Source: Eubacterium sp.
Lineage (GTDB): Bacteria > Bacillota > Clostridia > Lachnospirales > Lachnospiraceae
NCBI GenBank assembly: GCA_021769425.1
Contig: JAETSX010000010.1
Coordinates: 1 to 64,000, forward strand
Length of the DNA stretch: 64,000 nucleotides
Reading direction: 5' to 3'
A model generated the notes under the pieces. It was not told the origin of the DNA. It saw only the letters and a list, made by a program, of their open reading frames with translations, and made no database searches. Numbering within the stretch: the first letter of the stretch is position 1; every line of letters starts with the position of its first letter. Below are positions 25,373 through 34,402 of the stretch, in pieces. Both the position numbers and the translations under genes were made by a program.

Positions 25373-28230
25373 TAGCCGCTGCAGGCATAAATGCCCTGCA
25401 GGCCCGGATTTACAATTACCAGAAGCGGCAGTTTCTCCGGATCTGTGTACATGCTGCGGGCCAGAGGCTCCACAATTTCTTCCAAGGAAACCTGATAAAC
25501 GCAAACCTCCGGCAAGGCTGAAACGGCCTGTTTCCAGGCGGCTGTTTTTGTCACATTTTCTTCCCGCACAAGAAAGCATACCCGGACGCCCATTCTTCGA
25601 AAACCCTCCTGATGGCCAGAGAGCTCATTCAGAACATGCTCAGTGGGCTCTTCTCCTGGCTCTAAAAAGGCCAGAACCGTTACAGCGTCCTTCGTCAAAG
25701 CGGAAATGGGCGTCCGTTTCCCATGATCCAGCGCTTCAAAATCTTTGAAGAAATGGCTTACCAACAGTTCTTCGGGAAGCCCTGTGCGCATCTTTAATGA
25801 TAACTCCTTTTTTCCGCCTGCCTGCAGAAAGATTTTGCATTCCGCCGCCAGTTGGTTTCCGTTGGGCAGCCGGTTCGCCGTCAGAATCCGGTAATATCCC
25901 GGCTCTAATTCCAGATTCAGCGCTGTGCCCTCAAATTCCAGTCCCTGATAATCCAGTGTGACAAACTGTCCGCTTCGAAATCGGGCAATGGTCCAGTTCT
26001 GAGAATAGTTCCATTCTTCTTCCTCTTTTCTCCTTAAGACGAGAACTGCCAGGCCAAAGGATTCTGCCTTATCCCCGTCTCCGCAGATTTCTCTTTCTGT
26101 TCCGGATAATTTCACAAAACTGCCGTTTCTGTAAATTTCCACCTCCTGCTCTGCCTGGCTGATCCGTGCGGGAATCCCCAAGGTGCGGCAAATGGCTGCG
26201 CACAGAATTTTTTGGCTCATAGGGGTTCCTGCCTGCAGCTTTAAAACGCTTGCAGGCGTGGAATAAAGAGTAGGGTACTCAAGCTGCTCTTCATATTCTA
26301 TATGGGTTTTGATATAGTCCCAGATTGCTTTCGGGTTCCTGCGAAACAGCTCCTTTTCTTCCTCACTGAAATAAGCTGATATTTCTTTTCGGTAACAGGT
26401 CATCTCTTCCCAAAAAATCCGCGGGCAGAGAATGTACTTACGATAAATCTCATCCTCTTCCCCAACCCACATACTGCGGTAAACAGAAGCATACTGCAAA
26501 TGCTCTTCCAGCACATCTGCACGGGCATCTCTGTAATCTTTTGGGTTTAAGCTATGCAGCAGCCATTTCCTGTCCGGGCTTTCATCCTGCTTAAGAAACT
26601 GGTATAACTGAGGGAAATTTCCTGCTGCATGGCGGAGAATCTCCTTCTCTTCCTGGTATTCTTCCGCCAATTCTTCCTGGTAAAACTTTTCTGTCCTGGC
26701 TACTCTTAGCATTGCCGCTTTCTGAATCCGTTCCCGGTTCTTTGTCCGCTGACGCTTTAGAATCTCCGGTTTCAAAAAAGTTTCCCCCGGCGCGTGAAAA
26801 TCAATGTCTGACCATTGGGCAAATTCTCCCTCCGCCCTTTGGAAAAACTTTCCTGACTGTATGATTTCCTGAATAGCTTCCTCCATTCTACAGGCGTCAA
26901 TCCTCAAATGGACTTGGGAACATTCCGAAACATCCAAAAGCTTTTCTGTGATTCTCCCCTCTTTGACGGCCCATAAATGGATTGTGCCAAGCCCCATGCT
27001 TAAGGCGGCTTTTCCTTCCCAGTCTGTCTTTAACACTGCAATAGGCCGGTACTCTGCGCCGTTGAGAACTTCCGCAAATACACGGGCATCTTTTGCCGGA
27101 CTGCCGTCCGGCTCTGTCACCGTTATCTGAAGTCTGCGGGTCTTTGCATATCCGGCAGTCACGTTCTGATAACAGGGGAGCTCCCCTTCCCGATACCACT
27201 CCATCTCACCGGAAACCTCCTCATTCCCAAAATATGTTTGAACAATCCTTCCCGCTGTCTCTGTCTCTTGCTTTTCCTGAGAACATCCTGCGGCAGAAAA
27301 CTTTCTGCCGAAATCTGAAAAACACCTTGCATGGATCAGCAATGCCCGGGAGGAAGCATTTACAAACCAGCCCTGGTTCAGCGTTTCTTCCGGCTCGCAC
27401 GCTCCCAGAAACTGCCAGGTTCCATCCACATATACTTCCACCCACGCGTGATTGTCATCGCAGTGGCTCCACCAGGGCGCATAAACCTGTCTGGCTCCAA
27501 TTCCCACGCTGCGGAAGGCAGTCACTGCAAAGACGGATTCTTCCCCGCACCTTCCTGCTCCGGCCCGGTACATGCCCATGGGAGAAATTGTGCGGAGATC
27601 AGAAGCCTCATAGGCGCAATGTTCCGCACACCAGTAATTGATTTCCAAAACAGCTTCTTCCAGAGATTTTCCCTGAATTCTGTCTTTCAGTTTCTCATAA
27701 AAGAACGGACGGCACTTTTCAATGTTTTCTGAATTAATCCGGTAATACAGCACATCATTCAAAAAAATTTTCTCCGGCAGATTCCTGCACCATTCCACTG
27801 TTTCACGCAGCCAAATCCCATGCCGGACAAAATCTGAAAATGTTTCAAAGTCATATTCCGCCATATCTCTAAGTGGCATTGTGCCGTAAAAGAATTTCAT
27901 GAGAATCTGTTCTTCCGGAGTGCATCCTGCAAGTTTATGCCGGATTTCTTCCTGAAATAATTTCATCCAGTTATTACGGCCCTTGCAGTCTGTTATGTTC
28001 TCTTGTTCCATCCGGTTATTACGGCCCGGGCAGTCTGTTATGTTCTCTTGTCCCATCCGGTTATTACGGCCCGGGCAGTCTGTTATGTTCTCTTGTTCCA
28101 TCCAGTTATTACGGCCCGGGCAATCTGCCGTCTTCTCTTCTGAAACGGCTCTTTGCCTGTCTGCCATCCACTGCATCCGGCTGTCATATTTTTGCTGTGC
28201 ATAATCCCGTAAATATTCTGAAAACACCAC
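25288..28230 (-). CDS. Large cytoplasmic transglutaminase-fold protein with C-terminal thioredoxin-like domain
   Basis: 980 residues, no signal peptide. Start is GTG with AAAGGCGG upstream. Residues about 35-92 are four 15-residue repeats (DCPGRNNRMEQENIT). The transglutaminase core holds Cys228 (GAGRCGEES), His261 (DDNHAWVEVYVDGTW) and LGACEPEETLNQGWF; where many relatives have Asp just before the CE, this one has Gly. A carboxypeptidase-regulatory-like beta domain follows (about 365-440), a second region with YSTPASVLKLQAGTPMSQK (about 640-720), and a thioredoxin-like tail without redox cysteines. The superfamily includes cytosolic PNGases, which cut N-glycans from peptides, and the operon processes mannosides, so a glycopeptide role is attractive but unproven. 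The 3' end is tandemly duplicated. Confidence 0.85.
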   Translation of the reverse strand: MVFSEYLRDYAQQKYDSRMQWMADRQRAVSEEKTADCPGRNNWMEQENITDCPGRNNRMGQENITDCPGRNNRMEQENITDCKGRNNWMKLFQEEIRHKLAGCTPEEQILMKFFYGTMPLRDMAEYDFETFSDFVRHGIWLRETVEWCRNLPEKIFLNDVLYYRINSENIEKCRPFFYEKLKDRIQGKSLEEAVLEINYWCAEHCAYEASDLRTISPMGMYRAGAGRCGEESVFAVTAFRSVGIGARQVYAPWWSHCDDNHAWVEVYVDGTWQFLGACEPEETLNQGWFVNASSRALLIHARCFSDFGRKFSAAGCSQEKQETETAGRIVQTYFGNEEVSGEMEWYREGELPCYQNVTAGYAKTRRLQITVTEPDGSPAKDARVFAEVLNGAEYRPIAVLKTDWEGKAALSMGLGTIHLWAVKEGRITEKLLDVSECSQVHLRIDACRMEEAIQEIIQSGKFFQRAEGEFAQWSDIDFHAPGETFLKPEILKRQRTKNRERIQKAAMLRVARTEKFYQEELAEEYQEEKEILRHAAGNFPQLYQFLKQDESPDRKWLLHSLNPKDYRDARADVLEEHLQYASVYRSMWVGEEDEIYRKYILCPRIFWEEMTCYRKEISAYFSEEEKELFRRNPKAIWDYIKTHIEYEEQLEYPTLYSTPASVLKLQAGTPMSQKILCAAICRTLGIPARISQAEQEVEIYRNGSFVKLSGTEREICGDGDKAESFGLAVLVLRRKEEEEWNYSQNWTIARFRSGQFVTLDYQGLEFEGTALNLELEPGYYRILTANRLPNGNQLAAECKIFLQAGGKKELSLKMRTGLPEELLVSHFFKDFEALDHGKRTPISALTKDAVTVLAFLEPGEEPTEHVLNELSGHQEGFRRMGVRVCFLVREENVTKTAAWKQAVSALPEVCVYQVSLEEIVEPLARSMYTDPEKLPLLVIVNPGLQGIYACSGYRAGSVKLMLELLKANQSHLPHTNLPEA
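27965..28130 (-). repeat. 45-bp in-frame repeat near the 5' end of the transglutaminase gene
   Basis: Four copies coding DCPGRNNRMEQENIT-like units at 45-bp spacing (plus strand contains GTTATGTTCTCTTGTTCCAT). The middle copies are almost identical, so the count may differ between strains. Confidence 0.9.
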
Positions 28231-28382
28231 TGTGCCGCCTTTCTCTATCTATCCTTTCCGCATCTGCCAAAAGTTTTTTCTTTCACAGATTGAATCCCCG
28301 CTGCCTGCAGCAGGGCAGTTCATTTTGTATCCGGTATCTTCGGCATTCTTTCGCGTATGGCAGTTCACATCCTGCTGACTGC

Positions 28383-29126
28383 TTACTTTGCATCCAACGC
28401 TTCCCTTGCTCTGCGTATTTCCTCCCCGTCTGTTTGGAAAATACTATATTCGCTGAGTCCGGGCATTCCCATGTTTACTCCTTCTTTCCGATAGGCCATG
28501 CCGCTGTCTAAAGTTTTCTTTCCAGACATGTGAAAGCAGAAAGTGTGGATTTCTTCTGCCAACTGCCGGATAACTTCATCATTCACTCCGCCGCCTGCAA
28601 GGATCTCTGTCCGTTCCCCTGCCTGGACAATAAGCTTTGAAAGGATTTCTTTTCCTTTCCTGCAATCCTGGGCCTGGCCGGAAGTCAGAATGATATCAAT
28701 GCCCAACGCCACCGCATCTTCCAACGTCTGATAAGGGTCCTTACAGACGTCAAATGCCCGGTGCAGCGTCAGAGAAAGTCCGTCTGCACATGCCCTTAAC
28801 CGTTCCATCCGGTTATGGTCTAAACTGCCGTCCGCCCTCAGGCATCCTGCGACCACCCCATCGGCACCCAGTTCCCGGAACAGGCGGATATCCTCTTCCA
28901 ACATCTGAAATTCCGCATCGGTATAAAGGAAATCTCCGAATCTTGGGCGGATCAGCGCATGGAGGGGGATATGGCATTTTTTCCGGATTTGTTTAAACTG
29001 GCTTACTCCCGGAGTGGTTCCGCCAATCAGCAGATTGGCGCAGACTTCCAAACGGTCAGCCCCGGCTTCTTCAGCAATTACTGCAGACTCCACAGAGTCC
29101 ACACACACTTCCAACACTTTTTTCAT
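28383..29126 (-). CDS. cutC: CutC family protein
   Basis: A 247-residue TIM-barrel protein. Start chosen as the ATG giving MKKVLEVCVDSVESA; an in-frame GTG four codons upstream is less likely. Family signatures: AGADRLEVCANLLIGGTTPG, LIRPRFGDFLYTD, LTLHRAFDVCKDP and ILAGGGVNDE. It is named for copper homeostasis, but direct copper handling is doubtful, and the fold resembles sugar-phosphate enzymes. CutC genes often sit in carbohydrate operons of Firmicutes, as here between the ABC importer and the transglutaminase-fold gene, which fits a sugar-related role. Confidence 0.93.
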   Translation of the reverse strand: MKKVLEVCVDSVESAVIAEEAGADRLEVCANLLIGGTTPGVSQFKQIRKKCHIPLHALIRPRFGDFLYTDAEFQMLEEDIRLFRELGADGVVAGCLRADGSLDHNRMERLRACADGLSLTLHRAFDVCKDPYQTLEDAVALGIDIILTSGQAQDCRKGKEILSKLIVQAGERTEILAGGGVNDEVIRQLAEEIHTFCFHMSGKKTLDSGMAYRKEGVNMGMPGLSEYSIFQTDGEEIRRAREALDAK

Positions 29127-29151
29127 AGCCTGCCTCACACTTTCTGGTTAA

Positions 29152-29215
29152 GACAGCCCTTTCCTTCCAGAACTGTGAGCGCTGGAAGGATTCTGCACAA
29201 AAGGCAGAGGCTGTC
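29152..29215 (-). promoter_or_regulatory. Intercistronic stem-loop between binding-protein gene and cutC
   Basis: GACAGCC (29152-29158) and GGCTGTC (29209-29215) enclose an inner stem CCTTCCAG/CTGGAAGG. On the minus strand no T-tract follows, so it is more likely a processing or stabilising hairpin that raises binding-protein mRNA over the downstream enzymes than a full terminator. Confidence 0.6.
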
Positions 29216-29242
29216 TTTTCTCTTGTTTCTATTTACTTGTTC

Positions 29243-30724
29243 TTATTTACTTGCTTTCCATTCATCTATCTGTTTCTGCATCTCTGCAATTACTTTATCA
29301 ATTCCGGTTGCCTCCAGTTTTTCCTGCAGCTTAGGCAGATATTCTTCCGGATCAACGCTGCCGGTAAATAAAGATTTTCCGAATTCATCCATTACATTTC
29401 CGAATCCTGCCACTTCTGTACTGACCGGATTTAAGTCGAAGTCAAACCCAAAGGACGGAGCTTCCACCGAAGAATCGTTAAATTCCTTGAAAGTCGCCCA
29501 TTTGTCCACAGGCTCATTCTCCAGCACATAGGTGTTGAACAAACCGCCCTGCACCCAGTAGGACACAGAATAGTTCTTCCTGGTTTCTTCATTCAGCTTT
29601 ATCTTGTTTTCGTACACATAAGGCTTGCCTTCCGCTGCTTTGGCTTCCTCAGCAGGAACCTCCACTTTATCCCAATGTTCCCCTTCAATGCCGTAATTCA
29701 AAAGATTTCTCAGATATTCGTCGGTATTGATCAGGTTCAAAAGCTCCACGGCCTTCTCAGGATGCTTGGTCTGGGCATTGACTGCTGTCAGCGCGCCCCG
29801 GGCGGAGATATTCGTCACATATGTGTCCATAATGGGAGTCGCAACCACTTCATACCCCAGGTCTTTGCCCCATACCAGTTCTGCATACGGCTGTCCGTCG
29901 CCTTTTGTCACAAAACGCTTGATGGATTTGTCATCGGATGCTGTGGCTGCATCCTTGTTAATATAGCCTGCCAGATAATATTTCCGCATGGTGTCCAGAG
30001 TGGATTTCATTTTCTCTGTTTCAAATACATTTTTCACGGTAAGAGTTTCATCACCGTACTCAATGCCCACCGGATCCTGGATTAAATCCATATAAATAGG
30101 CGCGGAATAGCTGCTGGTTAAGTACATAGGAACCACATCCGGTTCATTTTCATGAATTACTTTCAGCCAGGGCTCCAAATCTTCCAGGCTGTGAATTTCA
30201 TCTACCGGAACATTGTATTTGTCTACATATTCTTTGGTAAACACCCACATGGGCATACTGCCGATTTCCTTTTCGCTGGGAACGCCGTAAGTCTTGCCCT
30301 GGACTTTTGCCGCCTCCCAGAACCGGCTGTCTATGTTTTTATACATCTCTGTATCTTTGATATAATCGTCAAGTGCGAGGAATGCGCCCTTGTCAGCATT
30401 CTGGAAATAATTATTGGCCCAGGAACAGGTAAAGCACAGATCCCAGTCGTCTCCGGTGTTGACTACCACCTGCATTTTCTGGTTATAATCGCCCCACCCT
30501 GCAGTGTTGATTTTCAGTTTTACCCCTATCTTTTCCTGAGTGTACTCATTGACTTTTTCCAACACCTTATCCTGATCCTTCTGGGCGTCTCCGATCTGCC
30601 ACCAGGTCAGCTCCACTACCTCTTCTCCATTGGCGTTCGTCTCCTTTTTACCGCCGCAGCCGGTAAGAAGTCCCGCTGCCATAACCGCTGCAAGTCCAAG
30701 TGACGCAAATTTTCTGAATTTCAT
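29243..30724 (-). CDS. Sugar ABC transporter substrate-binding lipoprotein
   Basis: A 493-residue extracellular solute-binding protein, family 1, with a lipoprotein signal peptide and lipobox LLTGC (Cys23), so it is anchored outside the membrane. AAGGAGGAG precedes the ATG. TWWQIGDAQKDQDKVLEKVN and the DUF3502-like end (FGFDFDLNPV) match binding proteins for complex oligosaccharides that pair with LplB/LplC permeases. Ligands are probably oligomannosides or N-glycan fragments, inferred from the neighbouring mannosidases. No cognate ATPase is encoded here; such systems use a shared MsmK-type ATPase. Confidence 0.93.
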   Translation of the reverse strand: MKFRKFASLGLAAVMAAGLLTGCGGKKETNANGEEVVELTWWQIGDAQKDQDKVLEKVNEYTQEKIGVKLKINTAGWGDYNQKMQVVVNTGDDWDLCFTCSWANNYFQNADKGAFLALDDYIKDTEMYKNIDSRFWEAAKVQGKTYGVPSEKEIGSMPMWVFTKEYVDKYNVPVDEIHSLEDLEPWLKVIHENEPDVVPMYLTSSYSAPIYMDLIQDPVGIEYGDETLTVKNVFETEKMKSTLDTMRKYYLAGYINKDAATASDDKSIKRFVTKGDGQPYAELVWGKDLGYEVVATPIMDTYVTNISARGALTAVNAQTKHPEKAVELLNLINTDEYLRNLLNYGIEGEHWDKVEVPAEEAKAAEGKPYVYENKIKLNEETRKNYSVSYWVQGGLFNTYVLENEPVDKWATFKEFNDSSVEAPSFGFDFDLNPVSTEVAGFGNVMDEFGKSLFTGSVDPEEYLPKLQEKLEATGIDKVIAEMQKQIDEWKASK

Positions 30725-30746
30725 GATTTCTCCTCCTTGTTTTATC

Positions 30747-31709
30747 TTACTCCTTCACTGCCCCAACCGTCAATCCATTTACAAAGTATCTTTGGAAAAA
30801 CGGATAAGCAAAAATAATCGGTAACGTGGATATTACTACAATTGCCATTTTAATCGTCTCTTTCGGCATGTTTGCCGCCACTGCAATGCCGTCCACTCCC
30901 ATGGTGGCCTTATTATTTGCCAGCCAGTCAATGGAGCTTTCAATCTGGATCAGCAGATATTGCAGCGGTATCATATCTTTGTTGTCCATGTACATCATGG
31001 CGTTAAACCAGTCGTTCCAATATCCCAGCGTCAGAAACAGGCCGATGGTGGCAAGCCCCGGCAGCGCCATGGGAATGACTATCTGGAAGAACAGCCGCCA
31101 CTCTGATGCCCCGTCAATTTTTGCAGATTCCACGACTGCATCCGGAATACTGGTTTTAAAAAAGGTCCGCAGCACGATAATATTGAAAGAATTCAGACAC
31201 AGGGGCAGAATCAGCGCCCAAATGGTGTCCTTTAACATCAATACCTTTGTCACAATCAGATAATTTGCAATCATGCCGCCGCTGAACAGCATGGGAATGG
31301 TGATGACTGTGGTAAAAAATTTCCGGTAAGCATAATTCTTTCTGGACAGCGTATAGGCGTATGTGCCTGTCAAAAACAGGCCGATCAATGTACCGAGAAC
31401 GGTTACAAGGATGGTCACCCCATAACTTCTCAAAATATTCTCTCCTGCGCTTACGATGTATTCATAGGCATACAGGCTTAATTTTTCCGGTATAAACCGG
31501 TAACCGTTCATGGTCAGAGACTCTTCGTCCGTAATGGAAATAATAATGACGAAAATAAAAGGAATCACGCAAATCAGCGACAGTATCGCCAAAAATATGT
31601 TAAACAGCACATTTGTGGGCTTTTTGATCTGATTGTATTTGCAGCCTTCCTCCTCAATTGCCCGGATTTTTTTCTCCATTTTTCTTCTGGACATTCTTTT
31701 CTCAGACAT
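30747..31709 (-). CDS. Carbohydrate ABC transporter permease (LplC/YtcP-like)
   Basis: A 320-residue inner membrane permease with six predicted segments. GGAGGG precedes the start. The cytoplasmic EAA loop is visible as ESAKIDGASEWRLFFQIVIPM, where the ATPase docks. The end SerPhe...TVGAVKE is typical of the group. It lies between the first permease and the binding protein, so the three form the importer. Confidence 0.94.
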   Translation of the reverse strand: MSEKRMSRRKMEKKIRAIEEEGCKYNQIKKPTNVLFNIFLAILSLICVIPFIFVIIISITDEESLTMNGYRFIPEKLSLYAYEYIVSAGENILRSYGVTILVTVLGTLIGLFLTGTYAYTLSRKNYAYRKFFTTVITIPMLFSGGMIANYLIVTKVLMLKDTIWALILPLCLNSFNIIVLRTFFKTSIPDAVVESAKIDGASEWRLFFQIVIPMALPGLATIGLFLTLGYWNDWFNAMMYMDNKDMIPLQYLLIQIESSIDWLANNKATMGVDGIAVAANMPKETIKMAIVVISTLPIIFAYPFFQRYFVNGLTVGAVKE

Positions 31710-31724
31710 GGTTTCCCTCCTTCC

Positions 31725-32687
31725 TTAGAATAATGCATTTTCATTGTCCACTTTGGATACGATTTTATTTGCAATCATAATCAGGACAAAACCAACCGTT
31801 GACTGGAACAGGGCGGCCGCTGCGCTCATTCCGATTTCCCCGCTGGTCTTAAGGGCCCGGAAAATGTATGTATCAAGCACATTTGTCACCGGATACAGAG
31901 GGCCTGAATTCCTGGGAAGCTGATAGAACAGGCCGAAGTCCGCTTTGAAAATTCCTCCCACTGCCATAATCAGCAGAATGGTAATGACCGGCTTTAACAA
32001 CGGCAGCGTAATGTATTTGATCTGCTGCCATTTGGTGGCTCCGTCTAACACTGCCGCTTCATAATAAGTCTTGTCAATTCCGCAGATGGACGCCAGATAA
32101 ACCACAGTGTTATAGCCCATGCCTTTCCACTGGCTCATGAAAATAATGATAAAGGGCCAGTATTTCGTTTCCGTATACCAGGAAATGGGCTGCCCGCCGA
32201 ACTGCTGGATAATTGCGTTAAAGTATCCCTTTTCCGGATTCAGGAATGCAAAAACACAGTAACTTACCACAACCCAGGACAGAAAGTAGGGCAGAAACAT
32301 GGAACTCTGGTAAATCTTCATCATTCCTTTGTTTCGGATTTCATTCAGCAGCAATGCCAGAATTACCGGTATCACCACGCCCAGAACAATGAACGCTGCA
32401 TTATACAGCACTGTGTTCCTTACAATGATCCAGGCGTCTCCGCTGCTGAACAGGAACTTGAAATTGTCAAACCAGACGGTTTCGCTGGTAAACAGGTTGT
32501 AAAAAAACCCATCCCCTGACAGCCTGAATTTCTTGAATGCCACCAGAATCCCAAACAGAGGCAGGTATGCAAAAAACAGAAACCAGATTGCGCCCGGCAT
32601 ACTCAAAATCAGCAGTTCCTTGTTGGCCTTCAGCCGGCTGAGAAAATTCCCTTTCGGCTTTTCAGCTTTTTTTGTGTTTGCTCTCAC
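31725..32687 (-). CDS. Carbohydrate ABC transporter permease (LplB/YteP-like)
   Basis: A 320-residue permease. Start chosen at the GTG at 32687, seven bases after AAGGAGG, giving a normal N terminus; the frame stays open a further 52 codons without support. The EAA loop reads YEAAVLDGATKWQQIKYITL. FKKFRLSGDGFFYN and ENFKFLF-like elements match the LplB type. It heads the importer part of the operon, and a ~175-base gap to the regulator gene upstream probably holds the promoter. Confidence 0.94.
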   Translation of the reverse strand: MRANTKKAEKPKGNFLSRLKANKELLILSMPGAIWFLFFAYLPLFGILVAFKKFRLSGDGFFYNLFTSETVWFDNFKFLFSSGDAWIIVRNTVLYNAAFIVLGVVIPVILALLLNEIRNKGMMKIYQSSMFLPYFLSWVVVSYCVFAFLNPEKGYFNAIIQQFGGQPISWYTETKYWPFIIIFMSQWKGMGYNTVVYLASICGIDKTYYEAAVLDGATKWQQIKYITLPLLKPVITILLIMAVGGIFKADFGLFYQLPRNSGPLYPVTNVLDTYIFRALKTSGEIGMSAAAALFQSTVGFVLIMIANKIVSKVDNENALF

Positions 32688-32864
32688 ATTGAAACCTCCT
32701 TCATTTTCCACTGCGCAATGACTTACCGGTTCGTCAATGTGCAGTATGTTTTTTGATATATTAACTATATCATTGTGGAATTTGCATGGAAAGTTGAAAA
32801 CTTTTAGGTTCATTGAACAAATTACAGTTATGTTAAAACACAACGCATCCTACGCATTCTATGG

Positions 32865-34379
32865 TCAGTATTTCTTCATTTCCCGCAAAGAAGCCGGAGA
32901 CACCCCATAGCACTGCTTAAACTTCCGGTAAAAATAACTGGTATCCGGATATCCCACCTGCCTTGCAATATCATTGATTTTCATATTTGTGTTGAGTATT
33001 AAGTCCTTTGCAATCCCATTTTTAGTATTGCTCAGATAACGGGCAAAGGAACACCCCACTTCTTTCTGGAAGATCTGCCCCAGATAAGAAGCGTTCATAT
33101 GGTATTTATAAGCCAGTGTTTTCAGGTTCATATCCTCTTTGTAATTCTGATGCACCTCAGCAATAATCTGGCGCACCACCGGAGTATACTGGGAATCCTC
33201 CTCGTGCATGCACGCGATGATCTCTGTAATTTCAGAAAGAAAGGCCGTTTTGATTCCATGGATATCCTCTGCACGGAAAATAGTTTCAATCAGATCGGTC
33301 AATTCCTGAAAATTACCGGATTCCAGCTTGTATTCCTTTTTGATTTCCTGAAGCATTACGGCCATTTTTACAGCCGTCTGATACAGAGAGCCTGCGGAAG
33401 CGTCCCTGCTGATCTTGTTGATAAACAAATCTTCCATATAGCTCACCGCAGCATCCGTCTCTTTTTTCAGAATAAACCTGCGAAGCTGGTCTTCGTCCAT
33501 GTTTACGGCTTCTGTGGTTCTGTCCTGAATCTGTTTCTGGCTGATGCAAGTTCCGTACCCTTCCAGAATCAGATATTTCTGCAGCTTCCGGGCCATCCGA
33601 TAGCTTTCCGGAAGCTGGGCAATGCTTTGAAATCCAGGCCCCATGCAGATAAAAGTCATTACATTGAACTTACTCTCCACCTGATTCTGAATTTCTGAAA
33701 AGTATTCCTGCGCCTGATTTTCATCTGCCGAATCGTCTGCCAGAACCATCAGCAGGCTGTCCGGCGGCAGGTGGACGATACTCAGAGATTCTTCCTGCTT
33801 CAACTCCACAATCACATCTGTTATTTTCTTCTCTTTCAGGCCCTCCATATTCCATTTCATCAAAGCGGCATAATATGTTCCGCAATCCGCAGAAAGTCCC
33901 AGCATTTCGGCATACTGACGGGATTCCCCCTCTTCTGCCCGGCCGTTTAAAAAATGCATCCACTGCGTCTTTTCATCAATATACTGAATCTTTTTCTTGT
34001 CCATCTCATCCAGCTTCTTCACCGTCTCCCGAAGCTGGCGTTCCAGTTCTTCCTCGTCGATGGGCTTTAAGATATAATTTTCCACTTCCAGACGGATGGC
34101 TTCTCTTGCGTAGGCAAATTCGTCATATCCGGTCAGAATAATAAAACGCACCTGCTCTTCTTTCTCTCTGATTCTCCGAAGAAGCTCCAATCCGTCCATT
34201 CCCGGCATGCTGATATCGGTAACTACAATGTGCACAGGCTCTTTTTCCCACATTTCCAATGCCTCCGCGCCGTCATGGGCCATATGCGCCACTTGAAGAC
34301 CCAGGGATTCCCAATCCAGAATATTGCGGATCCCCTGTAAAATCAATTCCTCATCCTCCACGATCATTACCTTTTTCAT
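32865..34379 (-). CDS. AraC-type response regulator (YesN-like)
   Basis: A 504-residue regulator. Start at the ATG at 34379 after GAGGAG. An N-terminal receiver domain has acidic residues in VEDEE, phosphoacceptor Asp in VTDISMPGMDG (about 55) and Lys in ILKPID. A long middle region follows, then a C-terminal AraC DNA-binding domain with two helix-turn-helices (MNASYLGQIFQKEVGCSFAR; VGYPDTSYFYRKFKQCYGVS). With the adjacent kinase it should sense an extracellular glycan and activate the importer operon directly downstream. Confidence 0.95.
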   Translation of the reverse strand: MKKVMIVEDEELILQGIRNILDWESLGLQVAHMAHDGAEALEMWEKEPVHIVVTDISMPGMDGLELLRRIREKEEQVRFIILTGYDEFAYAREAIRLEVENYILKPIDEEELERQLRETVKKLDEMDKKKIQYIDEKTQWMHFLNGRAEEGESRQYAEMLGLSADCGTYYAALMKWNMEGLKEKKITDVIVELKQEESLSIVHLPPDSLLMVLADDSADENQAQEYFSEIQNQVESKFNVMTFICMGPGFQSIAQLPESYRMARKLQKYLILEGYGTCISQKQIQDRTTEAVNMDEDQLRRFILKKETDAAVSYMEDLFINKISRDASAGSLYQTAVKMAVMLQEIKKEYKLESGNFQELTDLIETIFRAEDIHGIKTAFLSEITEIIACMHEEDSQYTPVVRQIIAEVHQNYKEDMNLKTLAYKYHMNASYLGQIFQKEVGCSFARYLSNTKNGIAKDLILNTNMKINDIARQVGYPDTSYFYRKFKQCYGVSPASLREMKKY

Positions 34380-34402
34380 TTTATCTCCTCTAACCAAAAC
34401 TC

